From NCBI RefSeq assembly GCF_002964705.1, contig NZ_PQCD01000018.1, forward strand, positions 59,178 to 123,177: a DNA stretch of 64,000 nt, written 5' to 3'. Of this stretch, positions 24,199 through 33,579 are shown one piece after another; position 1 is the stretch's first letter, and each line of letters opens with the position of its first letter. The position numbers were made by a program, and so were the translations under genes. The notes under the pieces are model-generated. The model made no database searches. It saw nothing but the letters and a program-made list of their open reading frames with translations, and was not told where the DNA came from. Source of the DNA: Pseudoalteromonas sp. T1lg75. Lineage in GTDB: Bacteria > Pseudomonadota > Gammaproteobacteria > Enterobacterales > Alteromonadaceae.

Positions 24199-25062
24199 AT
24201 GAATTCCCATAAGCAAAGCCTCATTTATCTGCATATTGCGGTCCTCTTATTTGGTGGCACCGCCTTGTTTGCCAAGTTGATCCATCTCTCGGCCTTAGAT
24301 ATTACCGTCTATCGCACCGCGGTGGCCGCGGGTGCCCTGGCTCTGCTGCTTGGCTTTCAGGGTCAGCGCATACGTTTAAATAGCCGTAAAGATTATGCCA
24401 TTGCCCTGGGCTTGGGCATGATTGTTGGTATCCATTGGGTTACCTACTTTGCTGGCATGCAACTGGCGGGGATCACCATAGGCATCATCGCGTTTTTCAG
24501 TTATCCGGTACTCACTGTTTTAATAGAACCCTTGTTTCATCGCCAGTGGCCAAACGCCAAGGATATAGTCAGCGCCTTAGTTGTTAGTATGGGCATTTAT
24601 CTCCTGGTGCCCGAAGCGGATCTAGGCAACGATGTCACCCTAGGTATTGTTACCGGGGTCTTTTCGGCGCTGTGCTTTGCCCTGCGCAATATTTTTCAAA
24701 AGCGTTATTTCACTCATTACAGCGGCCCGCAGACCATGTTTTACCAAACCCTGGTGGCGGCGCTGATGCTGTGCGCCTTTGTCGAAGTGCCGGTGGCGGC
24801 TATCCCCGAGCGCGACCTTGCCCTGTTGCTCCTGGTGGCCGTGGTCTTTACCGCTGCACCCCATGCCCTATTTGCCGCCTCATTAAGGGGGCTCAGCGCC
24901 ACCACCGCAGGTCTTATCTCCTGTTTACAACCCTTGTATGCGACGATTTTGGCGTTTATGCTGCTGCAAGAGCGCCCAGATATGGCGACATTAATCGGCG
25001 GCCTGATGATAGTCAGCGCCGCTCTATTTGAAACCTGGTCAGTCTCGAGGCAACCCAAATGA
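24199..25062 (+). CDS. DMT-superfamily (EamA) transporter
   Basis: A 287-residue membrane protein with ten hydrophobic segments in two EamA halves, each ending with the usual Pro/Glu-rich block (IEPLFHRQWPNAKD; LQPLYATILAFMLLQERP). It likely moves a small metabolite through the inner membrane. No ribosome-binding site is obvious before the ATG at 24199. It overlaps the next gene by four bases (ATGA), suggesting a shared role with the phosphodiesterase. Confidence 0.9.
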   Translation: MNSHKQSLIYLHIAVLLFGGTALFAKLIHLSALDITVYRTAVAAGALALLLGFQGQRIRLNSRKDYAIALGLGMIVGIHWVTYFAGMQLAGITIGIIAFFSYPVLTVLIEPLFHRQWPNAKDIVSALVVSMGIYLLVPEADLGNDVTLGIVTGVFSALCFALRNIFQKRYFTHYSGPQTMFYQTLVAALMLCAFVEVPVAAIPERDLALLLLVAVVFTAAPHALFAASLRGLSATTAGLISCLQPLYATILAFMLLQERPDMATLIGGLMIVSAALFETWSVSRQPK

Positions 25063-25778
25063 AGGTTTTTGCACACCGCGGAGCCAGCGGCAATTATCCT
25101 GAAAATACAGAAATCGCTATTAACTCGGCGTTAGACGTAGGCGTTGATGGCATTGAGGTCGACCTACAAAGTTGTTTAGATGACTACGTCATCATTCACG
25201 ATTCCTGGTTAGACAGAACCACTTCGGGGCAAGGCAAGGTCAATGCCACCCCGTTTAGCGCCATTCAACAAGTGGATGCCGGGCAAGGGCAAAAAGTGCC
25301 GGGACTGCAAGACGTGATCAACTGGGTGGGCAACAAGACCCTGTTAAACTTAGAGTTAAAGCATACCTTCTCTCTGGATAAGCTAGTCAGCACCTTGGAG
25401 CACAATGTTGCGCAAGGCCGGCTCAATCGCGAGCAACTTATTGTCTCTTCTTTTGATCACCATCAACTACTTTGGTTGAAGCAGAACCTGCCCTGGGTCA
25501 AAATTGGCGCATTAACATCGTCTATTCCTTTGGGCTACGCCGAATTTGCGCAGCGCTTAAATGCCTACAGCCTACATTTGGACAAAAACTTTGTTAATCA
25601 TCAGTTTGTCGCCGATGCCAAGGCGCGGGGGCTGGAGGTCTATGCCTACACGGTAGATAAGGATGAAGACATTTTAACCATGCAGGCACTCGGGGTAGAT
25701 GGCGTCTTTACTAATTATCCACGCCACACCAAGCAACTATTGGCGCAACAAAGAGACGCCCAAGAGGGAACCGCTTAG
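25059..25778 (+). CDS. Glycerophosphodiester phosphodiesterase
   Basis: A 239-residue GDPD TIM barrel. The motifs are FAHRGASGNYPENT with the catalytic His and Arg, GIEVDLQSCLDD with the metal-binding Glu-Asp, IIHDSWLDRTT with the second His, and LNLELK. No signal peptide is present, so it is the cytoplasmic UgpQ-like form, releasing glycerol-3-phosphate from deacylated phospholipids. Translation is coupled to the DMT carrier by ATGA. Confidence 0.93.
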   Translation: MKVFAHRGASGNYPENTEIAINSALDVGVDGIEVDLQSCLDDYVIIHDSWLDRTTSGQGKVNATPFSAIQQVDAGQGQKVPGLQDVINWVGNKTLLNLELKHTFSLDKLVSTLEHNVAQGRLNREQLIVSSFDHHQLLWLKQNLPWVKIGALTSSIPLGYAEFAQRLNAYSLHLDKNFVNHQFVADAKARGLEVYAYTVDKDEDILTMQALGVDGVFTNYPRHTKQLLAQQRDAQEGTA

Positions 25779-25901
25779 CCAGACTTTACGTCATTGCGCA
25801 CTATAGTTTTCCTGCTCCCGGCCGATAAGAATCTAAGCGATTTTATTTCGCCAACCCTGGGCAGGAAATATCCGCTCTACAGGCACATGGAGCAGCATTT
25901 A

Positions 25902-27122
25902 ATGAGTCGGTTTATGCGCATTTACAACTATATTGAACAAACCTTTTTTTACACCCTGACACGCAAGATTGTTGGTAACCTCAGCTTTTTGCTGCTGTTA
26001 CAACTGCTCAGCCTATTTTGGCTTTATCAGGCGCTGGCGGCGAGCGGCCAAGGACTGGGGCTATTTATTGTGCTCACCTTGGTCATTCTTAGCGGCTTTG
26101 TCTTCACCATTTTCTATATGCGCCATCTCATGGTCCGTCCGGTGCAGGCAATGCGCGACACCCTGATCCAAATAAACAGCCAGGACGCCACCCTCAATGC
26201 CCGACTGCCGCAATTTACCTTTGACGAATTTCGCGAACTCAGTGAGCAATATAATCAGTTTGTGCATCACCTCGGCGAGTTGCTTACCAGCACTTACCAT
26301 GGCGCGGCTCAGGCCGCTAACAGCAACCAGCAAGTTAATCTGTCGATGCAAAACACCGCCGAACTCGGCGCCCAACAACTGCAATTTAGCAATGATATTG
26401 CCGCCGGCACCGCTCAGGTTACGCAAAGCCTGGAGCAGATAGTCGCCAGCACGGACGCGGTGTTTTATGCCAACAGCGATAATTTAAGTTTTGTGCAGGG
26501 GTCGTCTCAAGAGCTCGGTCAACTGGTGGCAAAAATCCAGCAAATCACTCAGCTCTTGGCGCGCTTTTCCGATACCGTAACCGGGTTAAAAGAGAATTCG
26601 GAAAACATTCGCAATATCCTTAAGATGGTCGAAGGTTTTGCCGACCAAACCAACTTACTGGCGCTGAATGCCGCCATTGAGGCCGCTCGAGCCGGAGAAG
26701 CCGGTCGCGGCTTTGCCGTGGTTGCCGACGAGGTCAGAAGCCTGTCGCTTAAAGTCAGCAACGCAACTGGGCAGATCAGTGATTTTATCAACCAAATGAA
26801 CAGCCTGGTGGCCGATACCAGCGAAGAGTCGCTGTTGCTGATAGACCACTCCTCACAAGCAGAACACGCCATCAATAGCACCGCCAATGGTTTTAGTCAG
26901 TTGGTCAGCGACTTCGAACAAAATCAACGCCAACTGCAAGAGATAGTCGCCGCGGTACATGAGCTGGAGCAGAGCCAGGCACATACGCAAAAATCGGTGG
27001 AGCATATCAGTTTGCTGGGACAAGACGCCAAAACGCAAATAGATCAGGCCGCGGAGCAATGTGCCCACTCCGAGCATTTAACTAGAAGTACCCAAAGCGA
27101 CTTACAGCGCTTTGTCAGCTAA
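25902..27122 (+). CDS. Methyl-accepting chemotaxis protein lacking a sensor domain
   Basis: About 406 residues from the ATG at 25902, which has GGAG about 10 bases upstream (25887 and an earlier TTG are alternatives). Two hydrophobic segments close together (residues about 22-42 and 50-70) leave almost no periplasmic part. A HAMP-like linker follows, then the cytoplasmic signalling domain with the hairpin tip [11 protein letters not shown] near residue 255. It would couple to CheA/CheW, but with no ligand-binding domain it must sense membrane state, a partner or a cytoplasmic signal. It stands alone and no che genes are in the window. Confidence 0.88.
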   Translation: MSRFMRIYNYIEQTFFYTLTRKIVGNLSFLLLLQLLSLFWLYQALAASGQGLGLFIVLTLVILSGFVFTIFYMRHLMVRPVQAMRDTLIQINSQDATLNARLPQFTFDEFRELSEQYNQFVHHLGELLTSTYHGAAQAANSNQQVNLSMQNTAELGAQQLQFSNDIAAGTAQVTQSLEQIVASTDAVFYANSDNLSFVQGSSQELGQLVAKIQQITQLLARFSDTVTGLKENSENIRNILKMVEGFADQTNLLALNAAIEAARAGEAGRGFAVVADEVRSLSLKVSNATGQISDFINQMNSLVADTSEESLLLIDHSSQAEHAINSTANGFSQLVSDFEQNQRQLQEIVAAVHELEQSQAHTQKSVEHISLLGQDAKTQIDQAAEQCAHSEHLTRSTQSDLQRFVS

Positions 27123-27151
27123 GCTTTGTCAGCCGAGTCGCAACCCGCATA

Positions 27152-27178
27152 AAAAAAGCCGCTCTTAAGCGGCTTTTT
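27152..27178. terminator. Bidirectional terminator between chemoreceptor and proA
   Basis: The stem AAAAGCCGCT/AGCGGCTTTT with a four-base loop and A/T tracts on both sides serves the convergent chemoreceptor and proBA transcripts. Confidence 0.9.
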
Positions 27179-27194
27179 ACATTACAGACCCGGT

Positions 27195-28442
27195 TTAATC
27201 GCGCACCTGGCCGATGCCATTTACCAGGTATTTTTCCGTGGTAAGTGACTCCAGTCCCATAGGGCCGTAGGCATGCAACTTGGTGGTGGCAATGCCTATT
27301 TCGGCGCCTAATCCCAACTGCGAACCATCGGAGAAGCGTGATGACGCATTCACCATGACCACAGAAGCATCTACACTGCGCTGGAACAGCGCTGCCGTTT
27401 GCTCGTTTTGGGTGCAGATCACCTCGGTGTGAAAGCTGCCGAAACGATCGATATGCGCCACGGCGGCGTTAAAGTCTTCTACCATGCGCACGGCGATTTC
27501 TAAATCCAGGTATTCTTCACCGAATTCGTCTTCATTGATGACCTTGGCACCGTCAAAATACTGCGCGGCCTGGCTATCGGCGTTAATACGAACACCTTTT
27601 TCGGCCAACGCCTTGGCGGCAATAGGCAAGAATTGCGGGGCAATATCCTGATGCACCACCAGCCCTTCCAAGGCATTACATACACCGGTGCGTTGCGTTT
27701 TACCGTTTAACAGCAGATTTAGGGCAATATCCAGGTCGGCATCTTTATCCACATACAGGTGGCACACGCCCTTAAAATGCTGGATCACCGGAATAGTGCT
27801 GTTTTCGGTGACAAAATTAATCAGGCCTTCACCGCCGCGAGGGATGATAAGGTCGATTGTCTCGCGCTGGCGCATCAGCTCCATCAGCAGGCCACGGTCC
27901 GGATCCGGGATCACCGAGATCAGCGCCGTTGGCAAATTATGCTGTGCCAGCACCTGATGCAGTACCTCGGCGATAGCCATACTCGAAGCCAAGGCTTCTT
28001 TACCACCGCGCAGAATAACCGCGTTGCCGGATTTAAAACACAGGGCACCGGCATCGGCGGTGACATTGGGACGCGCCTCATAGATCATGCAGATAACCCC
28101 AAGCGGCACCCGCATTTTATTAATTTTTATGCCATTGGGGCGCTCGCCCAACGAGCGTAACTGACCCACAGGATCGTCTAGCTCGGCAATGGTCTCTATG
28201 CCAACAGCCATATCTTCAATACGCTCATCGGTCAGGGTCAGACGGTCAACCATGGCCGGGGCCAGGTTATTGTCTCGGGCCTGGGCAAGGTCTTGCTCGT
28301 TACGTGTTTTGATCTGCTCTTTATTGTCACGCAGTGCCTTGGCCATGTCGCGTAATACGGCATTTTTACTCTCGGTATCAAGCAAGGCCAGTACCTTGGC
28401 GGCCTTGGCTGCTTGGACGGAAATATCCTTTACTAAACTCAT
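27195..28442 (-). CDS. proA: Gamma-glutamyl phosphate reductase
   Basis: A 415-residue aldehyde-dehydrogenase-fold enzyme, close to the 417 of E. coli. It reduces gamma-glutamyl phosphate to glutamate semialdehyde with NADPH in proline synthesis. Signatures include MIYEARPNVTADA, GNAVILRGGKEA, the catalytic Cys in RTGVCNALEGL and the C-terminal HAYGPMGLESLTT. Its ATG overlaps the proB stop by four bases, giving coupled translation of the two enzymes. Confidence 0.97.
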   Translation of the reverse strand: MSLVKDISVQAAKAAKVLALLDTESKNAVLRDMAKALRDNKEQIKTRNEQDLAQARDNNLAPAMVDRLTLTDERIEDMAVGIETIAELDDPVGQLRSLGERPNGIKINKMRVPLGVICMIYEARPNVTADAGALCFKSGNAVILRGGKEALASSMAIAEVLHQVLAQHNLPTALISVIPDPDRGLLMELMRQRETIDLIIPRGGEGLINFVTENSTIPVIQHFKGVCHLYVDKDADLDIALNLLLNGKTQRTGVCNALEGLVVHQDIAPQFLPIAAKALAEKGVRINADSQAAQYFDGAKVINEDEFGEEYLDLEIAVRMVEDFNAAVAHIDRFGSFHTEVICTQNEQTAALFQRSVDASVVMVNASSRFSDGSQLGLGAEIGIATTKLHAYGPMGLESLTTEKYLVNGIGQVRD

Positions 28443-29545
28443 GATTTCTCCAATACTGCGATGTCTTCATCTGAAATAATCGGGCCGATTGAATCCTGCA
28501 CCTCATCGCTGAATTCTGTGCTTTCGTTCTCGGCTATAAAGTTCAACAAACAACTACTGTAGTTGGCCTTGGCCTTGGCGAGCCTAGTACCATCGTCGCT
28601 ACGCACTAAAATGGTGTCGCCTACCGCAAACTCGCCCCTCACCTCGACTATTTCATGGGGATTAAGCTGCTCGCTGTTTTTATCCAAGGGCTCAGAAAAA
28701 CTCCCTTCAATCACCACCTCGCCCTGCTCGCTGGCGGTATGAGTGCGCCAATGAATTGCTTCCTGCATTGGCTTTTCGTAAGGCTTGAAGATAGTACCCG
28801 GATTCTCCCCATCAAGTAAACGATTAAAAGTTTGCTCCTTAAAACCATTTAGAATGAAGGTGGTGATCCCGTGCGACGTCGCCTTCTCTGCTGCTTCGAT
28901 TTTGGTTTTCATGCCACCGGTACCCACGGCACTTGTGGCACACCCAGCCATGGCATAAATCGACTCATCGATCTTGCCTATCTCGGGCAACAACACCGCA
29001 TCGCTGTGCAAATTCGGGTTTTTGTCGAATAAACCATCAACATCGGAGCAAATCATCAAGGCATCGGCATCGGCGGCCCCCGCAACCATGGCGGAAAGGT
29101 TATCGTTATCGCCCACTTTTAGATCGTCCGTGGTCACGGTGTCGTTCTCATTAATAATGGGCAGCACACCATGATCAAGCAGGGTAAAGATGGTCTCGCG
29201 AATACTTTTATAACGCTCACGGTCACGCAAGTCACCATGGGTTAGTAATATTTGCGCCGACGGGAAGTCGAAAAATCGGTCCCAGGTCGCCATCATCTCG
29301 GTTTGTCCAGCCGCGGCCATGGCTTTTTTCATGGCCACAGAACGGGCTTTGTCGGCCGGAAACAGATGCGAGCCGGCAGCCACCGAGCCGGAAGAGACTA
29401 AGATCACCTCAATACCTTGCGCACGGCAACGAACGATGAACTGCGCAATACTGAGCAGGTAGCGGGAGCTGCAACCATTTTGCTCCGGCGCAATTAAGGC
29501 GCTACCCACTTTGAGTACGATACGTTGCCATTTAAAATTTTGCAT
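28439..29545 (-). CDS. proB: Glutamate 5-kinase
   Basis: A 368-residue amino-acid kinase with the kinase domain VLKVGSALIAPE, VSSGSVAAG, INENDTVTT, and TGGMKTKIEAA, then a C-terminal PUA domain (about 275 onward, GEVVIEGSF and DDGTRLAKAKANYSS). It phosphorylates glutamate as the first, proline-inhibited step of proline synthesis. The ATG at 29545 starts the family N-terminus, and AAGGA lies upstream. The longer frame to 29566 relies on TTG and was rejected. It is the first gene of a proBA operon. Confidence 0.96.
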   Translation of the reverse strand: MQNFKWQRIVLKVGSALIAPEQNGCSSRYLLSIAQFIVRCRAQGIEVILVSSGSVAAGSHLFPADKARSVAMKKAMAAAGQTEMMATWDRFFDFPSAQILLTHGDLRDRERYKSIRETIFTLLDHGVLPIINENDTVTTDDLKVGDNDNLSAMVAGAADADALMICSDVDGLFDKNPNLHSDAVLLPEIGKIDESIYAMAGCATSAVGTGGMKTKIEAAEKATSHGITTFILNGFKEQTFNRLLDGENPGTIFKPYEKPMQEAIHWRTHTASEQGEVVIEGSFSEPLDKNSEQLNPHEIVEVRGEFAVGDTILVRSDDGTRLAKAKANYSSCLLNFIAENESTEFSDEVQDSIGPIISDEDIAVLEKS

Positions 29546-30089
29546 GTGCTTCGAATTCCTTACCAACAGTTATAAGCCAGCTCATAGCGTCGCCTGTCGC
29601 CTTGCGATAGCACGAACTGGAAAAAGGCCTAATTTAAATATATTAAAAAGCCACTATGGAGCGGGCCGTGATTAACTAGGGTTGGCCAGCACAGCGACTG
29701 ACGCATAAGGCTTAGCCACAACCCAAGGGAGTTAAGAAAAAGCACTAACAGTTGTGGTTTTGCCTGCTCAATTCTGAGCAAAACCACAATTAATTAGCAC
29801 TCTAATATTTTGTCTACGAACGTTATTATGCGGATCTGCAGTTAAATATCAAGGATTACTGGGCTATAGAGAACATAAAACCCATTTATAATACGTATTT
29901 TCAAGGCAAAAAATCGCTAGATGAAAGTCAAAAAACCAACAAAAAGATTAGACGTGATATTAATTTCGAGACCAAAGCCCAATATTGGGATATGGGTGCA
30001 CGCGGCGTAGGGATTTTACCTAGCCGACATTGTCATCAACGCTCACTTACCTCATACTTAAGTTTCACGGATAGACAAAAAGGGTCTTT
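29546..30089. other. Long intergenic region with hairpin and orphan open frame
   Basis: No recognised gene is found in these 544 bases between the divergent proB and antiporter genes. They hold a long hairpin at 29752-29789 (ten pairs TTGTGGTTTT/AAAACCACAA plus five inner pairs) without a T tail. Promoters of both flanking genes must also lie here. On the plus strand one frame is open from 29806 through 30089 and beyond into the antiporter gene. It starts without an ATG and reads like a protein fragment (VYERYYADLQLN, NIKPIYNTYFQG, RRDINFETKAQYWD). It may be a decayed gene remnant, but I recognise no family. Confidence 0.5.
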
Positions 30090-31940
30090 ATGTCAGCAAT
30101 TTATATTGCAGGAATTGCGCTATGCAGTGTTATTGCGCAGTGGCTCGCCTGGGCCTTTCGCGTTCCCGCCATTTTATTTCTTCTTCTTATCGGACTCATA
30201 CTTGGGCCTGCCACTTCCTTACTCAAACCCGATGAACTCTTAGGTGAACTGCTTTTCCCCGTGGTGTCCTTATCGGTGGCGGTGATCCTATTCGAAGGCG
30301 CATTAACCCTGCACTTTCGCGAGCTAAAAGGGATAGGCAAGGTGGTGCGAAATCTCTGCTCGGTGGGGATGCTGCTGACCTTTGCGGTAGTCGGCATTAG
30401 CGCTTACTGGCTACTTGAACTGGACTGGCGAGTAGCTGCGGTACTTGGCGCCGTACTAGTGGTAACCGGACCCACTGTCATAGCCCCGCTCCTCAATGCC
30501 ATGCGCCCGACCCAGGACATCGACCGAGTGCTGCGCTGGGAAGGGATAGTGATTGACCCCATTGGCGCCTTATTCGCGGTGTTAGTGTTTGAAGCCGTAA
30601 TGCTGGTTGGCCAAAGCGATGTCTTTAGCCACACCATTGGCGCCCTGATCACCACCTTGAGCGTCGGCTTTTCACTCGGTGCCGCCGCCGGCTGGATCAC
30701 CACCCAGCTGATCCGCCGCGAATGGTTGCCTTATGATCTGCATAAATTCTTTACCCTAGCTCTGGTGCTGATCAGCTTTACCGTTTCTAATCACCTAAGC
30801 CATGAGTCGGGCCTGTTGGCGGTGACCGTATTTGGTATCTGGTTAGCTAACCAGGACGATTTGGAAATAGACTCGGTGCTGGAGTTTAAGGAAGACCTGT
30901 CTATGATCCTGATCTCCACCCTGTTTATCCTGTTAGCGGCGCGCCTGGAGTTGTCCGATTTAATGGCCTTGGATGCCCAGGTATTTATTTTTCTCGCCAT
31001 CGTCTTATTTGTGGCACGGCCACTCAATATTTTGCTCTCCACCTATGGCAGCGACTTACCATTTAAGTCACGCTTAGTACTGGCCTGGATAGCACCGCGA
31101 GGCATAGTGGCGGCGGCAGTAGGCTCGGTATTCGCCCTGAGCATGGCCGAGGCCGGTATTGTCGATGCAGAGAAAATGGTGCCCCTTATTTTTACCGTGA
31201 TCATAGTGACCGTGGTGCTAAACAGCCTCAGTGCTGTGCCCTTGGCAAAACTGCTGGGAGTACGCCAACCGGCCCCTTCCATCCTGCTGATTATCGGTGC
31301 TAACCATGTTTCTCGCGCCATTGCTCGCGGCTTAAAGGAGCAGGAAATCGATGTGCATCTCTCCGATCCGGCCTGGGAAAACTGCAAAATGGCGCGTATG
31401 GATGGCCTGCCCTGCTACTATGGTAACCCGCAATCTGAGCATGCTGAGCGTTACCTGCCGCTGACCAACATCAGCAAGGTATTGGCCTTGTCACCAAACC
31501 GCCACCATAATGCCCTGGGTATTCAATACTTTAGCCACTTATTGGGAGAGAAGAAGGTATTCTCACTCAAGTCATCGCAAAGCCATGCCAAGGCCAATAA
31601 GGACAGCGCCACCTTCTTGTCACGGCAGATCCTCTTCGGCGACAATGGCTCTTATGCCAAGCTAAGCAGCCTGATAGCCAAAGGCGGTAAGGTCAGTGCG
31701 ACGCGTTTAAGTGAAGAGTTTGACTGGCAGCAATACCAGGAGTTTAATGCCGAGGCCATTCCCCTGTTTATTATTGGTGCCGAGAAATCGGTGCGTATCA
31801 TCACCGAGGATATGGAGCGGCCGCCGGAAGAAGGAGAGAAGGTCGTGGCCTTGCAACCACCGAAAATGTCTTTGATCAAAGATCAACATAACGCCCCGAC
31901 CAAAAACCCGCAGTTACAGGCGACTAAAAACCCAGGCTAA
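30090..31940 (+). CDS. CPA1-family sodium/proton antiporter with C-terminal RCK-like domain
   Basis: A 616-residue protein. The first about 390 residues form roughly 12 membrane segments with family blocks LFEGALTLHF, VVTGPTVIAPLL, WEGIVIDPIGALFAV and LAWIAPRGIVAAAVGSVFAL. The remaining part is soluble and starts like a Rossmann/TrkA-N fold (LLIIGANHVSRAIARGLKEQ), so cytosolic nucleotide control is possible. It would exchange Na+ or K+ for H+ at the inner membrane, useful for a marine or salt-exposed cell. The ATG at 30090 has AAAGGG upstream. The stop lies inside a terminator loop. Confidence 0.9.
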   Translation: MSAIYIAGIALCSVIAQWLAWAFRVPAILFLLLIGLILGPATSLLKPDELLGELLFPVVSLSVAVILFEGALTLHFRELKGIGKVVRNLCSVGMLLTFAVVGISAYWLLELDWRVAAVLGAVLVVTGPTVIAPLLNAMRPTQDIDRVLRWEGIVIDPIGALFAVLVFEAVMLVGQSDVFSHTIGALITTLSVGFSLGAAAGWITTQLIRREWLPYDLHKFFTLALVLISFTVSNHLSHESGLLAVTVFGIWLANQDDLEIDSVLEFKEDLSMILISTLFILLAARLELSDLMALDAQVFIFLAIVLFVARPLNILLSTYGSDLPFKSRLVLAWIAPRGIVAAAVGSVFALSMAEAGIVDAEKMVPLIFTVIIVTVVLNSLSAVPLAKLLGVRQPAPSILLIIGANHVSRAIARGLKEQEIDVHLSDPAWENCKMARMDGLPCYYGNPQSEHAERYLPLTNISKVLALSPNRHHNALGIQYFSHLLGEKKVFSLKSSQSHAKANKDSATFLSRQILFGDNGSYAKLSSLIAKGGKVSATRLSEEFDWQQYQEFNAEAIPLFIIGAEKSVRIITEDMERPPEEGEKVVALQPPKMSLIKDQHNAPTKNPQLQATKNPG

Positions 31941-31952
31941 GGCCTGGGTTTT
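31927..31952 (+). terminator. Terminator overlapping the antiporter stop codon
   Basis: The stem AAAACCCAGGC/GCCTGGGTTTT with a four-base loop contains the TAA stop (31938-31940). Confidence 0.88.
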
Positions 31953-31989
31953 CTGCACCTTATAGCGCTGCTCACTTTTTTCAGGTAAC

Positions 31990-32018
31990 AAAAAACCCGA
32001 CATGAAGTCGGGTTTTTT
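31990..32018 (-). terminator. Terminator of rpmBG
   Basis: The stem AAAAAACCCGAC/GTCGGGTTTTTT with a five-base loop lies 30 bases beyond the rpmG stop. Confidence 0.93.
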
Positions 32019-32047
32019 AGCATATGCTGTTAAAGCAGAGAATCAAA

Positions 32048-32203
32048 TTACTTGATTTTCGCTTCTTTGAAGATCACGTGTTTACGAGCTTTAGGGTCGT
32101 ATTTTTTGATCTCCATTTTTTCAGGCATGTTACGCTTGTTCTTGTCGGTAGTGTAGAAGTAACCAGTACCGGCAGTTGAAACTAGACGAATCTTATCGCG
32201 CAT
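32048..32203 (-). CDS. rpmG: 50S ribosomal protein L33
   Basis: A 51-residue basic protein reading [19 protein letters not shown] at the start and [10 protein letters not shown] at the end, collinear with E. coli L33 minus its first residues. The zinc-binding Cys ribbon found in some L33 forms is absent (C-minus type). It lies 12 bases downstream of rpmB in the standard operon. Confidence 0.96.
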   Translation of the reverse strand: MRDKIRLVSTAGTGYFYTTDKNKRNMPEKMEIKKYDPKARKHVIFKEAKIK

Positions 32204-32215
32204 GACTTAGGTTCC

Positions 32216-32452
32216 TTAAACTTTTTCGCCGCGAGCACGGATTTCTGTTAGAACCGCGTCGATGCCTTTCTTGTCGATAATACGCATACCTTTAGTAGTA
32301 GTGCGTAGTGATACAAAACGTTTTTCGCTTTCAACCCAGAAACGGTGAGTTTGTAGGTTAGGTAGGAAACGACGCTTAGTCGCGTTGCGCGCGTGTGAGC
32401 GGTGGTTACCTACCACTGGGCGCTTACCTGTAACTTGACAGACTTTAGACAT
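32216..32452 (-). CDS. rpmB: 50S ribosomal protein L28
   Basis: A 78-residue protein, the same length as in E. coli. [33 protein letters not shown] and [14 protein letters not shown] are family blocks. It is the first gene of the rpmBG operon, with a clear promoter about 90 bases upstream. Confidence 0.98.
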   Translation of the reverse strand: MSKVCQVTGKRPVVGNHRSHARNATKRRFLPNLQTHRFWVESEKRFVSLRTTTKGMRIIDKKGIDAVLTEIRARGEKV

Positions 32453-32540
32453 GTCTATTTATCTCCAATAACTTCGCTCGAGCTTAATTTTCCCTTATGG
32501 CCTTTTTGTATACTGCCCCGGGATAAATCGAAGGGCGCTC

Positions 32541-32569
32541 TTTATACAGCATAGACAGGCAAAGATCAA
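32541..32569 (-). promoter_or_regulatory. Sigma-70 promoter of rpmBG
   Basis: On the minus strand TTGATC, a 17-base spacer and TATAAA are followed by the GC-rich GAGCGCCC, the kind of discriminator seen at ribosomal-protein and stable-RNA promoters. In the wider gap to radC (32453-32788) I see nothing else recognisable. Confidence 0.75.
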
Positions 32570-32788
32570 GAAACCTGATCTCAGAATCAGCTCATGTATG
32601 AATTTTGATAGCGGCCAATTATAGAGATCTAGGCGGCAAAGGGAAAGCAAAAACTGCATTTAAATTGCACTAAAGCCGTTTATTTTTGCGCTTTACCCTG
32701 TACGTCACCAAAACCCATTCCATTCACTGCCTGAGTTAGGCTCCTAGCGGCACTTGGTCACTAACAAACAGCAGGGTGCCGGCGATGT

Positions 32789-33463
32789 TTAGAGCAGCCC
32801 CTGCTCGGCAAAAGACACGCAGTGGCTACCGCCTACGACCAAATGATCCAGCACCCGAATATCCACCAGCGCCAGACCCTGGGTTAGTTTATGGGTGATC
32901 AGCTTATCCGCCTGGCTGGGCTCGGCCACGCCGCTGGGGTGGTTATGAGCGAGGATCACCGCTGCCGCATTGTGCTTAAGCGCCGCCTTTACCACCTCGC
33001 GCGGGTAGACCGATGCCGCATCTATGGTGCCCTGAAACAAGACTTCCCTGGAGATTAAACGGTGTTGCGCATCTAAAAACAGCACCAAAAACTGCTCCCG
33101 CTGCTGAGTTTTGAGCTCAAGCAATAAAAAGTCACGCACCGCTTGCGGTGAATCAAACAGGGTGTCGCGCTCTAAGGCGCTGAGCAAATGCCGTCGTGCC
33201 AGCTCGATGGCCGCCTGTAATTGCACATACTTAGCCGTGCCCATACCGCGCCAGCGGCAGAACTCATCATGCTCAGCGCTCAACAAGGGCGATAGCCCCT
33301 GACTGTGGCCCAGCACCTGTTGCGCCAACTCCACGGCATTGGCGCCGGGTACGCCGGTGCGAAAGAAAATAGCCAGTAATTCGGCATCGGATAAGCTTTG
33401 GGCGCCCTGCGCAAGCAGCTTCTCGCGCGGCCTTTGAGCATGGGGGATATCGGTGATACGCAT
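32789..33463 (-). CDS. radC: RadC-family MPN-domain protein
   Basis: A 224-residue protein with an N-terminal helix-hairpin-helix region ([27 protein letters not shown]) and a C-terminal JAMM/MPN domain with the metal motif [15 protein letters not shown] near residue 170. The ATG at 33463 is preceded by AAGGAG. It is named for DNA repair by history, while the true function of RadC is unsettled. Gene order with coaBC matches many gammaproteobacteria. Confidence 0.93.
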   Translation of the reverse strand: MRITDIPHAQRPREKLLAQGAQSLSDAELLAIFFRTGVPGANAVELAQQVLGHSQGLSPLLSAEHDEFCRWRGMGTAKYVQLQAAIELARRHLLSALERDTLFDSPQAVRDFLLLELKTQQREQFLVLFLDAQHRLISREVLFQGTIDAASVYPREVVKAALKHNAAAVILAHNHPSGVAEPSQADKLITHKLTQGLALVDIRVLDHLVVGGSHCVSFAEQGLL

Positions 33464-33579
33464 AAGCACTCCTTGCTTCGCTAATTGCTAAACTATAGTG
33501 CAAGGGGCCGACATCTGGTATCTTTTACCCCAGTTTGAGGCGTTAAGCCTTTTAAATATCAACTGAATTATTGTTCGCT

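Noticed and set aside
24672..25031. 119-codon plus-strand frame inside the DMT gene
   Set aside because: Another frame of a clear ten-segment transporter; Arg- and Pro-rich composition typical of a shadow frame.
29794..29802. CIRCE element (HrcA site)
   Set aside because: One arm TTAGCACTC is present, but the second arm GAGTGCTAA is missing at the required distance.
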